A DNA stretch of 64,000 bases from Alloyangia pacifica (GCF_900116195.1 NZ_FOZW01000015.1:1-64000); one strand, 5' to 3'. Shown: positions 25,550 through 34,362, numbered from the stretch's first letter. Made by a program: numbers and translations. The notes: generated by a model from the sequence alone, not told the origin.

Positions 25550-27110
25550 GCACCGCTTCGCCATCATCGCCGATGCACATTACCATCCCTTCGATTGCGA
25601 TTACGGTGTGCGCGGACCGGACGGGCTCAGCCTGCGCAGTTGGGCCGACACCCGCGCCTCGACGCGGGTGTTCAACGAAAGCGCCGCTGCCTTCGAGGCG
25701 GCGCTCGACCGGATCGAGGCCATGGGCCTGCGCGACGTGGTGCTGCTTGGCGATTACAGCGACGACGGGCAGGAGCTTTGCGTTTCCGCTCTTCTTGAGC
25801 GGCTTGCGGCGCGACGCAACCTCCGGTTCTTCGCCCTGCCGGGAAACCACGATAGTTTCGGCCCGGGCGGGCGCGATCATGCCAAGGGATTTCTCGACGC
25901 CGCTGCCCGGCCCGTCACCGTGTCGAGCCGCAGCGGCGCGGGCGCGTATCACGACCCCCGGATGCGCTGTGCGGATCATGAGACCGGTGTGATGCGGATG
26001 GCGGCCCATGGCTTTGCCCCGCAGGCCGATGTGCTGCACTGGGAGACGCCCTTCGGTACCGATCCTACCCCTTCCGCACGGCGCTTCGACTGCCGGTCTC
26101 GGGATGGTGGCACCACGCTGCGGCTTTTCGATGCAAGCTATCTGGTGGAGCCGGTGCCCGGCCTGTGGTTCCTGATGATCGACGCCAATGTCTTCGAGCC
26201 GACCGGCCGCGGCGACGAGGTGATCGACAGCACAAACGCGGGTTGGAACGCCCTGCACCGGGTCAAGCCGCACCTGCTGCGCTGGATCGCAGGGGTATCG
26301 CTGCGCGCCGAGCGGCAGGGCAAGCGACTGCTGTGCTTCTCACACTATCCTGCGCTCGACCCTTACCGCGACGACGAATGTGCCGAGGAACGGCTTTTCG
26401 GTACGACCGCGACCGCCCTGCGCCGCCCACGGTGCGACATTGGCGAGGCGCTGTGCGCCGCCGGGATCGATGTGCATTTCAGCGGCCACCTGCATGTGCG
26501 CCGCCGCAGCACGCTGCACCACGCCAGCCGACAGCTCGTGAACATCGCAGTGCCCTCTCTGGTCGCCTGGCCGGCGGGCTTCTGCGTGGCGCGAACCTGC
26601 GCCGAAGGGCTGACGGTCGAAGATGTCAGCCTTTCCGATCTGCGCAATGACACTCGCATCCTCGGGGCCTATGGCCGGGAAGATCTCGAGTCCTCTGCCG
26701 GGGTGCGCGCTGCACAGGATTATGGCAGCTTTCTCAGGGCGCATGTGGATGCGCTGGTCCTGCATCGCTACCTGCCACGGGAATGGCCCGCCGAACGCGC
26801 CGCCGAGGTCACGGGAAGCCTTGATACGGCACTGGGGTTCGCCGGAGCCGCGCCCTCGGGGCAAGACTTGCCACTGCTCGAAGTCGTCGGCGACTGGTAC
26901 CGGCTGCGTGCCGCTGGGGCCTTGGGCATGGCCGACCTGCACGCCGAGCGCCGGGCGCTGTACAAGGGGCTCGCCGCCCGCCTTCCCGAAACTGCGCAGG
27001 ACCAGCGCGGCGCCTTCTGGGCGCTGTTCCTGCGCCGCCTGTCCGACTTCGTCCGCGATGCCGAAACCGAGGCCGGGCCATTCTACCAGCCTGTGCCTGC
27101 CCTGCCCTAA
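25542..27110 (+). CDS. Calcineurin-like metallophosphoesterase
   Basis: This 522-residue enzyme has all five binuclear-metal motifs: DAH at 11-13, GDYSDD at 70-75, GNHD at 101-104, FSHYP with His268, and GHLH at 315-318. No signal peptide is visible, so it acts in the cytosol. The C-terminal 150 residues are helical and not part of the catalytic domain. I chose the TTG start at 25542 because AAAGGGAG lies upstream and family homology begins there (TEHRFAIIADAH); the open frame to the left lies inside the preceding gene. Members cleave phosphomonoesters or diesters such as cAMP or glycerophosphodiesters, so a diester headgroup (e.g. glycerophospho-inositol) is one possible substrate. Confidence 0.85.
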   Translation: MTEHRFAIIADAHYHPFDCDYGVRGPDGLSLRSWADTRASTRVFNESAAAFEAALDRIEAMGLRDVVLLGDYSDDGQELCVSALLERLAARRNLRFFALPGNHDSFGPGGRDHAKGFLDAAARPVTVSSRSGAGAYHDPRMRCADHETGVMRMAAHGFAPQADVLHWETPFGTDPTPSARRFDCRSRDGGTTLRLFDASYLVEPVPGLWFLMIDANVFEPTGRGDEVIDSTNAGWNALHRVKPHLLRWIAGVSLRAERQGKRLLCFSHYPALDPYRDDECAEERLFGTTATALRRPRCDIGEALCAAGIDVHFSGHLHVRRRSTLHHASRQLVNIAVPSLVAWPAGFCVARTCAEGLTVEDVSLSDLRNDTRILGAYGREDLESSAGVRAAQDYGSFLRAHVDALVLHRYLPREWPAERAAEVTGSLDTALGFAGAAPSGQDLPLLEVVGDWYRLRAAGALGMADLHAERRALYKGLAARLPETAQDQRGAFWALFLRRLSDFVRDAETEAGPFYQPVPALP

Positions 27111-27123
27111 AGGAGCCCCGCGC

Positions 27124-28788
27124 ATGTCCGAAACCGTCGTGCTGCTGAACCTCGGCGGGGCCGTGGCCCTGCTGTTGGTAGGGTTGTCGCAGATCCGTGT
27201 CGGGGTCGACCGCGCCGCCGGGGCGCGGCTTCGGCACTTCCTCGCGCTTAGCACACGCACCGGGCCGCGCGCGCTCCTATCGGGGCTGGGAGTGACGCTG
27301 GCGCTGCAAAGCTCGACCGCGACCGCGCTACTTGCCGCGTCCTTTACCGAGCGGGGTATCATGACGTCGCGCCAGGGGCAGGTGGCGATGCTCGGCGCGA
27401 ATGTCGGCACGGCAATCACCGCATGGGTGGTGTCGCTGCACCTCGGATGGATCTCACCGTTGGCGATCCTTGTCGGGCATGCGGTCGGGCGCGGCAGCGG
27501 CGCGCGGCGCATCGGCTTTGGTCGGGCCATCGTCGGGGTCGGGTTGGTGCTGCTGTCGCTCGGGCTGCTCGATGCGGCCAGCACGCCGATCCGCGATTCC
27601 GAGGCGCTCAAGGTGCTGCTTGCCATGCTCTCGAGCGCGCCGGTCATCGCGCTGGCCTTCGCCGCGGTGATCGCGCTTCTGTCGGCGTCGAGCCTTGCCG
27701 CGGTGATGATGATCGCGTCACTGGCAGCAGCGGGGCAGCTGTCGCAGGAGCTGGTCATCCCCCTGGTGCTGGGCGCCAATGTCGGCGGGGCGTTGCCCGC
27801 CGTGATCGCCACGCTCGGCGCCGCGCCCTCGATGCGGCGACTGACGCTGGCCAATCTCGCGGTGCGTGGGCTTGGGGCGGTCGTGGCGCTTGCCGCGCTG
27901 CCGCTGCTCGACGTCGGCGCGCTTGCTGACCCGATCGCGGCGCATCTGGGTTTCAACCTGGCACTGTTGCTGGTCGGCTGGCCGCTGGCCGAGCCTATCG
28001 CCCGTGCCTTCGAGCACCTGCTGCCCGACGTGCCCACGCCACGCGAAGCCCCGCGATTTCTGGCCGAAGAAGAGCTGAGCACCCCCACCGTGGCGCTCGC
28101 CAGTGCCACCCGCGAGGTGCTTGCGGTTGGCGACGTCATCGAGCGGATGCTGGTCCAGATCCTGGCCTCGTTCCGCACTATGGACCTCGCGCCGCTGGCC
28201 GAGGTGCCGGCGCTCGAGGACCGCATCGACCGTACCCAGCAGGAGGTAAAGCTCTATGTGGCAAGGCTGCTGCGGCACGAGCTGAGCGACCGGCAGAGGC
28301 GCCGGGCCATCGCCGTTGTCGACTACGTCATCAACCTCGAACATGTGGGGGACATCGCGGAAAAGGGCCTCGCTTCCATGACCCGCAAGCGCGCCGAGGA
28401 GGGGCTGCGCTTTTCCGACGAGGGGTACCTGGAACTGATAGGGCTGTTTTCTATGACGCTGGACACGCTCAAGTCGGCGCAGACCGTCTTCGCGACAGAA
28501 GACCCCGGCCTTGCGCGCGAAATGATCGAGGGCAAGGTCGAGGTTCGCCGGCGCGAGCGACAGTCGGCCGAACGCCACCTCGCTCGCCTGCGCGCCGCGC
28601 AAAGCGAAAGCGTCGACACAAGCTCGCTGCATCTCGACATGCTGCGCGACCTCAAGCGGATCACGGCGCATCTCGCGTCTGTCGCGCATCCGATCATGGA
28701 TGAACAGGGCCTGCTGGACGAAAGCCGCCTACGCCCTGACGCGCGCCCGGCGCCGCAGCTTGGCAGGAACGCCCGCGAAGGCGCCTGA
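27124..28788 (+). CDS. Na/Pi-cotransporter-family protein with PhoU-like domain
   Basis: This 554-residue membrane protein has two inverted PNaS repeats: LALQSSTATALLAASF (QSSTAT at 62-67) with GANVGTAITAW, and later SSLAAVMMIASLAAAGQ with LGANVGGALPAV. After about residue 320 it continues as a soluble helical PhoU-like domain (VVDYVINLEHVGDIAEKG). This layout is that of E. coli YjbB, which exports phosphate, and of bacterial NptA-like proteins. The start ATG 27124 follows AAAGGAG; the longer open frame upstream is inside the phosphoesterase gene. Last in an operon of three phosphatases and an importer, it is best explained as a safety valve for phosphate released in the cytosol. Confidence 0.88.
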   Translation: MSETVVLLNLGGAVALLLVGLSQIRVGVDRAAGARLRHFLALSTRTGPRALLSGLGVTLALQSSTATALLAASFTERGIMTSRQGQVAMLGANVGTAITAWVVSLHLGWISPLAILVGHAVGRGSGARRIGFGRAIVGVGLVLLSLGLLDAASTPIRDSEALKVLLAMLSSAPVIALAFAAVIALLSASSLAAVMMIASLAAAGQLSQELVIPLVLGANVGGALPAVIATLGAAPSMRRLTLANLAVRGLGAVVALAALPLLDVGALADPIAAHLGFNLALLLVGWPLAEPIARAFEHLLPDVPTPREAPRFLAEEELSTPTVALASATREVLAVGDVIERMLVQILASFRTMDLAPLAEVPALEDRIDRTQQEVKLYVARLLRHELSDRQRRRAIAVVDYVINLEHVGDIAEKGLASMTRKRAEEGLRFSDEGYLELIGLFSMTLDTLKSAQTVFATEDPGLAREMIEGKVEVRRRERQSAERHLARLRAAQSESVDTSSLHLDMLRDLKRITAHLASVAHPIMDEQGLLDESRLRPDARPAPQLGRNAREGA

Positions 28789-29823
28789 TCAGGACGGCGC
28801 GAGGCGCGGCAGCGTCTGGCGCCAGACCAGAGGCGCCTGAAGCTCGACGATCTCGCTGCGGGCGTGATCCTCGGTCGGTGCGGCGAGCCAGTCTATGGCG
28901 GCTTCGGCAATCTCGTCGATGGGCTGGGCGAAGGTGGTGAGCTGGTAGCTCTCCCAGCTGGCCTGCGGAATGTCGTCGTAGCCTATGCAAGAGACGTCCT
29001 CGGGAACGCGCAGCCCGAAGCGTTGGCGCGCCGCATCCATCACGCCGCAGGCCAGCAGGTCGGTCACGCAGAACACCCCGTCCGGCCGGTCGGGCCGCGA
29101 GAACAGCTGCGTGCCGATCTGCAAGCCGGTGGCATAGGAGGTCGCGCCCGAGATCAGTCGGCTTATTTCCACTCCCTGCGCCCGTGCGGCCCCTTCGAAG
29201 CCTTCGATCCGCCCGACAAGGCTTGGTGTTCCGGCATCCGAGGCGATAAGCGCAATACGCTTGCAGCCGGTGCTCAGCAGTGTGTTGAAGGCGGTCTCGC
29301 CCGCGGCCCGGTCGTTGAGCCGGATCTGCAATGTGCCGGGCTGCGCGTCGTCGCGGTTGATCAGCACCAGGCGCATTCCGTGGCGCAGGCACATCTCGGT
29401 CAGAGCCGTGTCAGGCATGCCCGACAGCACGACTGCCGCCTCGGTGCGATAGCTCGTCGCCTGACGCAAAGCATTGCGCACGCTTTCATCGGACCGCTCT
29501 GTGGCGATCAGGATCGGTGTTTTCCCGGCGGCTTGCAACGCCTGGGCCAACGCCGAGAGCAGCGCCGCGCGATAGGGCGTTTCGATCTCGGCAGCGATCA
29601 GGGCGACCAGCCCGCTTTGCGAACTGATCAGCCCCCGCGCAAGGTGATTGACCTGGTAGCCCAGCTGATCCGCTGCCGCCATCACCTTGCGCCGCGTCTC
29701 GGCCGAGACGCTGGCTCCGGGTGTAAAGCTGCGGGAAACAGCCGCTCGCGACACCCCGGCAAGGTCGGCCACCTGTTTGGCCGTTACCGCACCCTTGCGT
29801 TGCATCCTGCTGTTTGATGTCAT
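28789..29823 (-). CDS. LacI-family transcriptional regulator (phospho-substrate/iol cluster)
   Basis: This 344-residue repressor-type protein has a helix-turn-helix and hinge at about residues 13-70 (VTAKQVADLAGVSRAAVSRSF, then GYQVNHLARGL). Its periplasmic-binding-like effector domain shows FCVTDLLACGVMDAA and VPEDVSCIGYDDIPQ. Its stop directly abuts the stop of the Na/Pi gene (convergent, no gap), and it is divergent from the second ABC operon. The perfect palindrome TGTACACGTGTACA lies between its start and that operon, suggesting autoregulation. Similar palindromes in front of iolG and the IMPase operon suggest it controls all three transcripts. The inducer is unknown. Confidence 0.9.
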   Translation of the reverse strand: MTSNSRMQRKGAVTAKQVADLAGVSRAAVSRSFTPGASVSAETRRKVMAAADQLGYQVNHLARGLISSQSGLVALIAAEIETPYRAALLSALAQALQAAGKTPILIATERSDESVRNALRQATSYRTEAAVVLSGMPDTALTEMCLRHGMRLVLINRDDAQPGTLQIRLNDRAAGETAFNTLLSTGCKRIALIASDAGTPSLVGRIEGFEGAARAQGVEISRLISGATSYATGLQIGTQLFSRPDRPDGVFCVTDLLACGVMDAARQRFGLRVPEDVSCIGYDDIPQASWESYQLTTFAQPIDEIAEAAIDWLAAPTEDHARSEIVELQAPLVWRQTLPRLAPS

Positions 29824-29927
29824 CTTCCCTGCTCACGCTTGCACCGGCTTCTTACCGTAATACCCTAAAGATGCGCTCAATGAATAGCAGATTCATGGTT
29901 GACGAAGCGCACGCTGCCGCATCATTG

Positions 29928-29941
29928 TGTACACGTGTACA
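29928..29941. promoter_or_regulatory. Perfect LacI-type operator palindrome
   Basis: TGTACACGTGTACA is a 14-base perfect palindrome with a central CG, as LacI-family sites usually have. It lies 35 bases before the binding-protein start and about 105 bases before the divergent LacI start. Related sites occur at 19436 and 19459. Confidence 0.7.
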
Positions 29942-29975
29942 TAGACCGGTCATGTTACGTCATTGGGAGGACATC

Positions 29976-30989
29976 ATGAAACATACTTATCTGCTGGCCG
30001 GCCTTGCGGCTGGCCTGGCCCCAGGCATCGCCGCCGCGGACGAACTGAATCTGATCTGCTCGGCGGACATCGTCATTTGCGAACTGCTCGTCGAGCGCTT
30101 CGAGGAGGGCCACGACATCGACGTCAATATGGTACGCCTGTCGTCGGGCGAAGCCTATGCCAAGCTGCGCGCCGAAGCCCGCAACCCGCAGACCGATCTT
30201 TGGTGGGCGGGCTCGGGCGATCCACATCTGCAGGCCGCCAACGACAAGTTGACGCATCCCTATGAGAGCGCACGGCTTTCCGAACTGCACGATTGGGCCG
30301 TCACACAGGCTGAAAATGCAGAGTATCGCACCGTTGGCGTCTATTCCGGCGCGCTTGGCTGGGGCTACAATACCGAAATACTTGCCGCAAAGGGCATCGA
30401 GCCGCCGAAATGCTGGGCTGACCTGACCGATCCGTCTCTGAAAGGAGAGATCCAGATCGCCGATCCCAACAGCTCGGGCACCGCCTATACCGCGCTGGCC
30501 ACGCTGGTGCAGCTGATGGGCGAGGACGAGGCCTTTGCCTACCTTGCCGAGCTTGGCGCCAACGTGTCGCAATATACCAAGTCCGGCTCCGCCCCGGTCA
30601 AGGCGGCTGCGCGCGGCGAAACCGGCATCGGCATCGTCTTCATGCACGACGCGGTGGCGCAGGCAGACGAAGGCTTCCCGATTGAGGTTGTCGCCCCCTG
30701 CGAGGGGACCGGCTACGAGGTCGGTTCGATGTCGATCATCGACGGGGCGTATAATCTCGAGGCCGCGAAGACCTTCTATGACTGGGCGCTCTCGGCCGAG
30801 GCCCAAAACCTGATGCCTGAGGCGCGCTCGTTTCAGCTGCCGTCGAACCGCGCGGCGGTAGCGTCGGAGAAGGCCCCCGCGCTCGAGGACATCAAGCTCA
30901 TCGACTACGATTTCGCCGAATACGGCAAGACCGATGTGCGTCAGCGCCTGCTGGACCGCTGGAGCAAGGAAATCGGCGCCGCCTTCTAA
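29976..30989 (+). CDS. AfuA-like periplasmic binding protein (second system)
   Basis: This 337-residue binding protein has a Sec signal (MKHTYLLAGLAAGLAPGIAAA). The mature part opens LNLICSADIVICELLVERF and includes DLWWAGSGDPH, NSSGTAYT, and FMHDAVAQ (H224, D225) followed by GTGYEVG (E248). The His-Asp pair and a Glu 23 residues later have the same spacing as the sugar-ring contacts H205, D206 and E229 recalled for the hexose-phosphate binding protein AfuA, so a phosphorylated polyol or sugar ligand is favoured over iron. Start ATG 29976 follows GGGAGG; an open frame further left is not coding. A hairpin follows at 31000-31024. Confidence 0.88.
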   Translation: MKHTYLLAGLAAGLAPGIAAADELNLICSADIVICELLVERFEEGHDIDVNMVRLSSGEAYAKLRAEARNPQTDLWWAGSGDPHLQAANDKLTHPYESARLSELHDWAVTQAENAEYRTVGVYSGALGWGYNTEILAAKGIEPPKCWADLTDPSLKGEIQIADPNSSGTAYTALATLVQLMGEDEAFAYLAELGANVSQYTKSGSAPVKAAARGETGIGIVFMHDAVAQADEGFPIEVVAPCEGTGYEVGSMSIIDGAYNLEAAKTFYDWALSAEAQNLMPEARSFQLPSNRAAVASEKAPALEDIKLIDYDFAEYGKTDVRQRLLDRWSKEIGAAF

Positions 30990-30999
30990 GGCCGCACCG

Positions 31000-31024
31000 G
31001 ACGGGCGGCCCCGCGCCGCCCGTC
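31000..31024 (+). terminator. Intercistronic hairpin after second binding protein
   Basis: GACGGGCGG (31000-31008) and CCGCCCGTC (31016-31024) pair perfectly over nine bases with a seven-base loop. It lies between binding-protein and permease genes and lacks a T-run, so mRNA protection or partial attenuation is the probable role. Confidence 0.6.
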
Positions 31025-31049
31025 GCATCGACGCGTTCGGGAGGGGACC

Positions 31050-33251
31050 ATGAACAGCGCAAACCGCTCTATCGACATCGCCCTGCTGCTTGGGTTTGCC
31101 GGGCTCTTGCTCGTTCCGTGGTACCACATCCGGTCGGGGTTTTTCGGGTTCGACTGGATCGGGGACATGCTATCCGATCCGCGTCTCTGGCCGGGGCTCG
31201 GCCAGATCGCCGACGGCCGGCTACAGCTCCTGCCGGTATTGCTGCTTCTGGGTTTTGCGCTCTGGCTGCGGCGCAGTGCGCCGGGGCCGGCGCGAGGGCG
31301 TTTACTTCTGGTGCTGGGCGCGGCAGGGCTGGGCTGGATGATCGCCGAAGGCTTTGCCATCGGGCTACGCGGCTGGTCGCTGCCGCTCGAGCCGCTGCTC
31401 GGCGCGATCGAGGGCCAACCCGCCTTCGGTGCGGGCGCGGTATTGGCACTGCTGAGCTTTTCCGGACTCTTCGCCTTCGGCCTCGCCGAGCGCGGTGCTC
31501 TACGCGGGGATGGCTTCGTGTTGGGGGCCATCGTGCTGCTGGTGCTTTTGGTTTCTGCCTTCGTCGCCTACCCCATCCTGGCCATGTTCGCAGGTGCCTT
31601 CCAGGATTTCCGCGGGAATTTCACGACCGACGGTATTGCCGCCAACATCCTTGATCCTGCCATTTGGAGTCTTGGCTGCCTGTCGGGCGGCGGTTGCGGT
31701 GTTGCCTGGCGCACGTTGTTCCTGGCCCTCTGCACGGCGACCGGGTCGACTCTCCTCGGGCTGGTCTTCGCGCTGGCTGCCACCCGCACCGCCATGCCCT
31801 TCAAGAAGGGGCTGCGGTTGCTTACCGTTCTGCCGATCATCACCCCGCCCTTTGTCATCGGTCTCGCTCTGACCATGGTCATGGGGCGCGCGGGCTTTGT
31901 CACCGAATTGCTCGAAAGCCTCACCGGTCAGGAACTCGGACGCTGGATCTATGGCCTGCCGGGCATCTGGATCGCGCAGGTCCTGAGCTTTACCCCCATA
32001 TCGTTCCTCGTCTTGATCGGCGTCGTCGAGGGCGTGAGCCCGTCTATGGAAGAAGCCAGCCAGACCCTGCGCGCGAACCGCTGGCGCACCTTCCGCCGCG
32101 TGTCGCTGCCGCTGATGGCGCCGGGACTGGCCAATGCCTTTCTCATCGGTTTCATCGAATCCATGGCAGACTTCGGCAACCCGCTTATCCTCGGCGGCAA
32201 TGGCGGTGTGCTCTCGACCGAGATCTTCTTCGCCGTGGTCGGCGCCCAGCACGACCCGTCGCGGGCGGCGGTGCTCGCGATCATTCTGCTGTGCTTCACC
32301 CTCTCGGCCTTTCTCGCGCAGCGGTTCTGGCTGGCGGGGCGCAACTTCGCCACCGTCTCGGGCAAGGGCGACGGAGGACGGCACGCAGAACTGCCTTTGG
32401 TGCTCGGCGGGCTCGTTGTCGGTATCGCTGTGCTGTGGTCGCTGTTCACCCTCTTCATCTACGGCATGATCCTCTTCGGCGGTTTCGCGAAGGTCTGGGG
32501 GCTCGACCACACTCTGACCCTGGAACACTACGCCCGTGCCTTCTCGGTCAGTCTCGAGCACGGCTTTACCGGCGTCGCATGGAACAGTTTCTGGACAACC
32601 ATGGGCATCGCGCTGGCAGCTGCGCCGCTGACGGCCGCGGTGGGCCTGCTCACCGCCTGGCTCATCGTGCGGCAACGCTTCCCAGGAAAGTCTGTCTTTG
32701 AGTTCTCGCTGATGATGAGCTTCGCCATTCCCGGCACGGTGATCGGCATCAGCTATGTCATGGCCTACAACCTGCCGCCGCTGCAGATGACCGGATCGGC
32801 GCTGATCCTGATCTTCTGCTTCGTCTTCCGCAACATGCCGGTGGGCGTGCGCGGCGGGGTCGCGGCCATGAGCCAGATCGACAGCAGTCTCGACGAGGCG
32901 TCGCTGACGCTCGGCGCCAACTCGGCGCGGACCTTGCGGCGGGTGATCCTTCCGCTCCTGAAACCGGCGATCCTCGCAGCTCTGGTCTACAGCTTCGTGC
33001 GCGCGATCACGTCGATCTCGGCCGTGATCTTCCTGGTCAGCGCGAAATACAACATGGCAACGGCCTATATCGTCGGCCTCGTCGAAAACGGCGAATACGG
33101 CATCGCCATCGCCTACAGCTCGGCGCTGATCCTTGTGATGATCACCGTCATTGGCGGCTTCCAGCTATTGATAGGAGAGCGCCGCCTACGGCGCAGGGCG
33201 GAAGACGGGCGCAAGGTCCACAACATTGAGGCACGGGAGATTTCCGCATGA
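31050..33251 (+). CDS. AfuB/FbpB-type ABC transporter permease (second system)
   Basis: This 733-residue tandem permease has two BPD_transp_1 halves with EAA loops SPSMEEASQTLRANRWRTF and DSSLDEASLTLGANSARTL. It is about 130 residues longer than the first system's permease because of an N-terminal block of about four hydrophobic segments (residues 1-170), also known in AfuB. GGGAGG precedes the ATG. Its stop overlaps the start of the ATPase gene (ATGA), indicating coupled translation. It forms the second importer with 29976 and 33248. Confidence 0.9.
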   Translation: MNSANRSIDIALLLGFAGLLLVPWYHIRSGFFGFDWIGDMLSDPRLWPGLGQIADGRLQLLPVLLLLGFALWLRRSAPGPARGRLLLVLGAAGLGWMIAEGFAIGLRGWSLPLEPLLGAIEGQPAFGAGAVLALLSFSGLFAFGLAERGALRGDGFVLGAIVLLVLLVSAFVAYPILAMFAGAFQDFRGNFTTDGIAANILDPAIWSLGCLSGGGCGVAWRTLFLALCTATGSTLLGLVFALAATRTAMPFKKGLRLLTVLPIITPPFVIGLALTMVMGRAGFVTELLESLTGQELGRWIYGLPGIWIAQVLSFTPISFLVLIGVVEGVSPSMEEASQTLRANRWRTFRRVSLPLMAPGLANAFLIGFIESMADFGNPLILGGNGGVLSTEIFFAVVGAQHDPSRAAVLAIILLCFTLSAFLAQRFWLAGRNFATVSGKGDGGRHAELPLVLGGLVVGIAVLWSLFTLFIYGMILFGGFAKVWGLDHTLTLEHYARAFSVSLEHGFTGVAWNSFWTTMGIALAAAPLTAAVGLLTAWLIVRQRFPGKSVFEFSLMMSFAIPGTVIGISYVMAYNLPPLQMTGSALILIFCFVFRNMPVGVRGGVAAMSQIDSSLDEASLTLGANSARTLRRVILPLLKPAILAALVYSFVRAITSISAVIFLVSAKYNMATAYIVGLVENGEYGIAIAYSSALILVMITVIGGFQLLIGERRLRRRAEDGRKVHNIEAREISA

Positions 33252-34315
33252 CCCACCAGACAGAAAAGCGCGGCGCGGTGTCGTTCCGCGGTATTCGCAA
33301 GAGCTTCGGCGCCTTCACCGCGATCCCCGACCTAAATCTCGAAATCGCTCCCGGAGAGCTGGTCACCCTGCTCGGCCCATCGGGCTGCGGCAAGACCACG
33401 ACGCTGCGCATGCTGGCCGGGCTCGAGACCCCGAGCGCCGGGCAAATCCTGATCGGAGGTAAGGACGTGACCCACCTGCCCCCGAACCGGCGCGACGTGG
33501 CGATGGTGTTTCAATCCTATGCGCTCTTCCCGCATATGAGCGTGCTCGACAACGTTGCCTACGGGCTGGAATCGGGCGGCCTCAAACGGGGCGAGGCGCG
33601 AGAGCTGGCCGACAGGGGTCTTGCGCTGGTCGGACTCGAGGCGATGGGCCACCGTCTGCCCGCCGAGCTCTCGGGCGGGCAGCAGCAACGCGTGGCGGTG
33701 GCGCGGGCGCTCGTGCTCGAACCGCAGGTGTTGCTGCTCGATGAGCCGCTTTCGAACCTCGACGCACGGCTGCGTCGCCGGGTCCGAACCGAGATCCGCG
33801 AGCTGCAACAGCGGCTCGGCTTCACCGCCGTCTACGTCACCCACGACCAGGACGAAGCTCTGGCAGTGTCCGACCGGGTGGTGGTGATGCGCGAAGGGAT
33901 CATCGAGCAATCCGGCACCCCCCGCACGCTCTACGAAGAGCCCTCCTCCGAATTCATCGCGGATTTCATCGGCGAGGCGAACGTAGTGCCCTGCACCGTC
34001 GATGCCGTCGCAGCCGGGCGCGCGCAAGTCACCCTCGGGCGGCTGTCACTTGATCTGCCCGCACGGACGGCGCAGATCGGGCCGGCCAAGCTGTCGGTTC
34101 GAGCTCGGGCAATCCGCCTTGTCCCGGTCGACGCGGGAGAGGAAACCGGCCGGGTGCGGAGCATGTCCTATCTTGGCGACCATCTCGAATACGAGATCGA
34201 CAGCGATATCGGGGCGCTCTTTGCCATAAGCACCGATCATGCCGAGCCTCTCACGCCGGGTCAGCCGGTCCAGTTGAGTTTCGAGCAGGGTGGTGCCGTC
34301 CTTATCGGGGGCTGA
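33248..34315 (+). CDS. AfuC/FbpC-type ABC transporter ATPase (second system)
   Basis: This 355-residue ATPase has Walker A GPSGCGKTT, Q-loop FQSYALFPHM, signature LSGGQQQR, Walker B VLLLDEPLSNLD and switch His in YVTHDQ. A C-terminal TOBE domain (about 270-350) follows. It is a paralogue of the ATPase at 23795 but clearly diverged, so the two importers are not a recent duplication. It starts inside the permease stop codon and is the last gene of this operon. A GC-rich inverted repeat follows within 20 bases. Confidence 0.92.
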   Translation: MTHQTEKRGAVSFRGIRKSFGAFTAIPDLNLEIAPGELVTLLGPSGCGKTTTLRMLAGLETPSAGQILIGGKDVTHLPPNRRDVAMVFQSYALFPHMSVLDNVAYGLESGGLKRGEARELADRGLALVGLEAMGHRLPAELSGGQQQRVAVARALVLEPQVLLLDEPLSNLDARLRRRVRTEIRELQQRLGFTAVYVTHDQDEALAVSDRVVVMREGIIEQSGTPRTLYEEPSSEFIADFIGEANVVPCTVDAVAAGRAQVTLGRLSLDLPARTAQIGPAKLSVRARAIRLVPVDAGEETGRVRSMSYLGDHLEYEIDSDIGALFAISTDHAEPLTPGQPVQLSFEQGGAVLIGG

Positions 34316-34328
34316 ACCGTTTAGACAG

Positions 34329-34362
34329 GGCGGCCGGAGCTTGAAAGTGGCGGCCGGCCGCC
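34329..34362 (+). terminator. Inverted repeat after second ABC operon
   Basis: GGCGGCCGG (34329-34337) pairs with CCGGCCGCC (34354-34362) over nine bases with a 16-base loop, 14 bases after the ATPase stop. No T-run follows, so it is a weak terminator candidate. Confidence 0.4.

Noticed and set aside
26340..28226. 628-codon minus-strand frame across the phosphoesterase and Na/Pi genes
   Set aside because: Low-complexity Ser/Ala/Arg-rich antisense frame caused by GC-rich codons.
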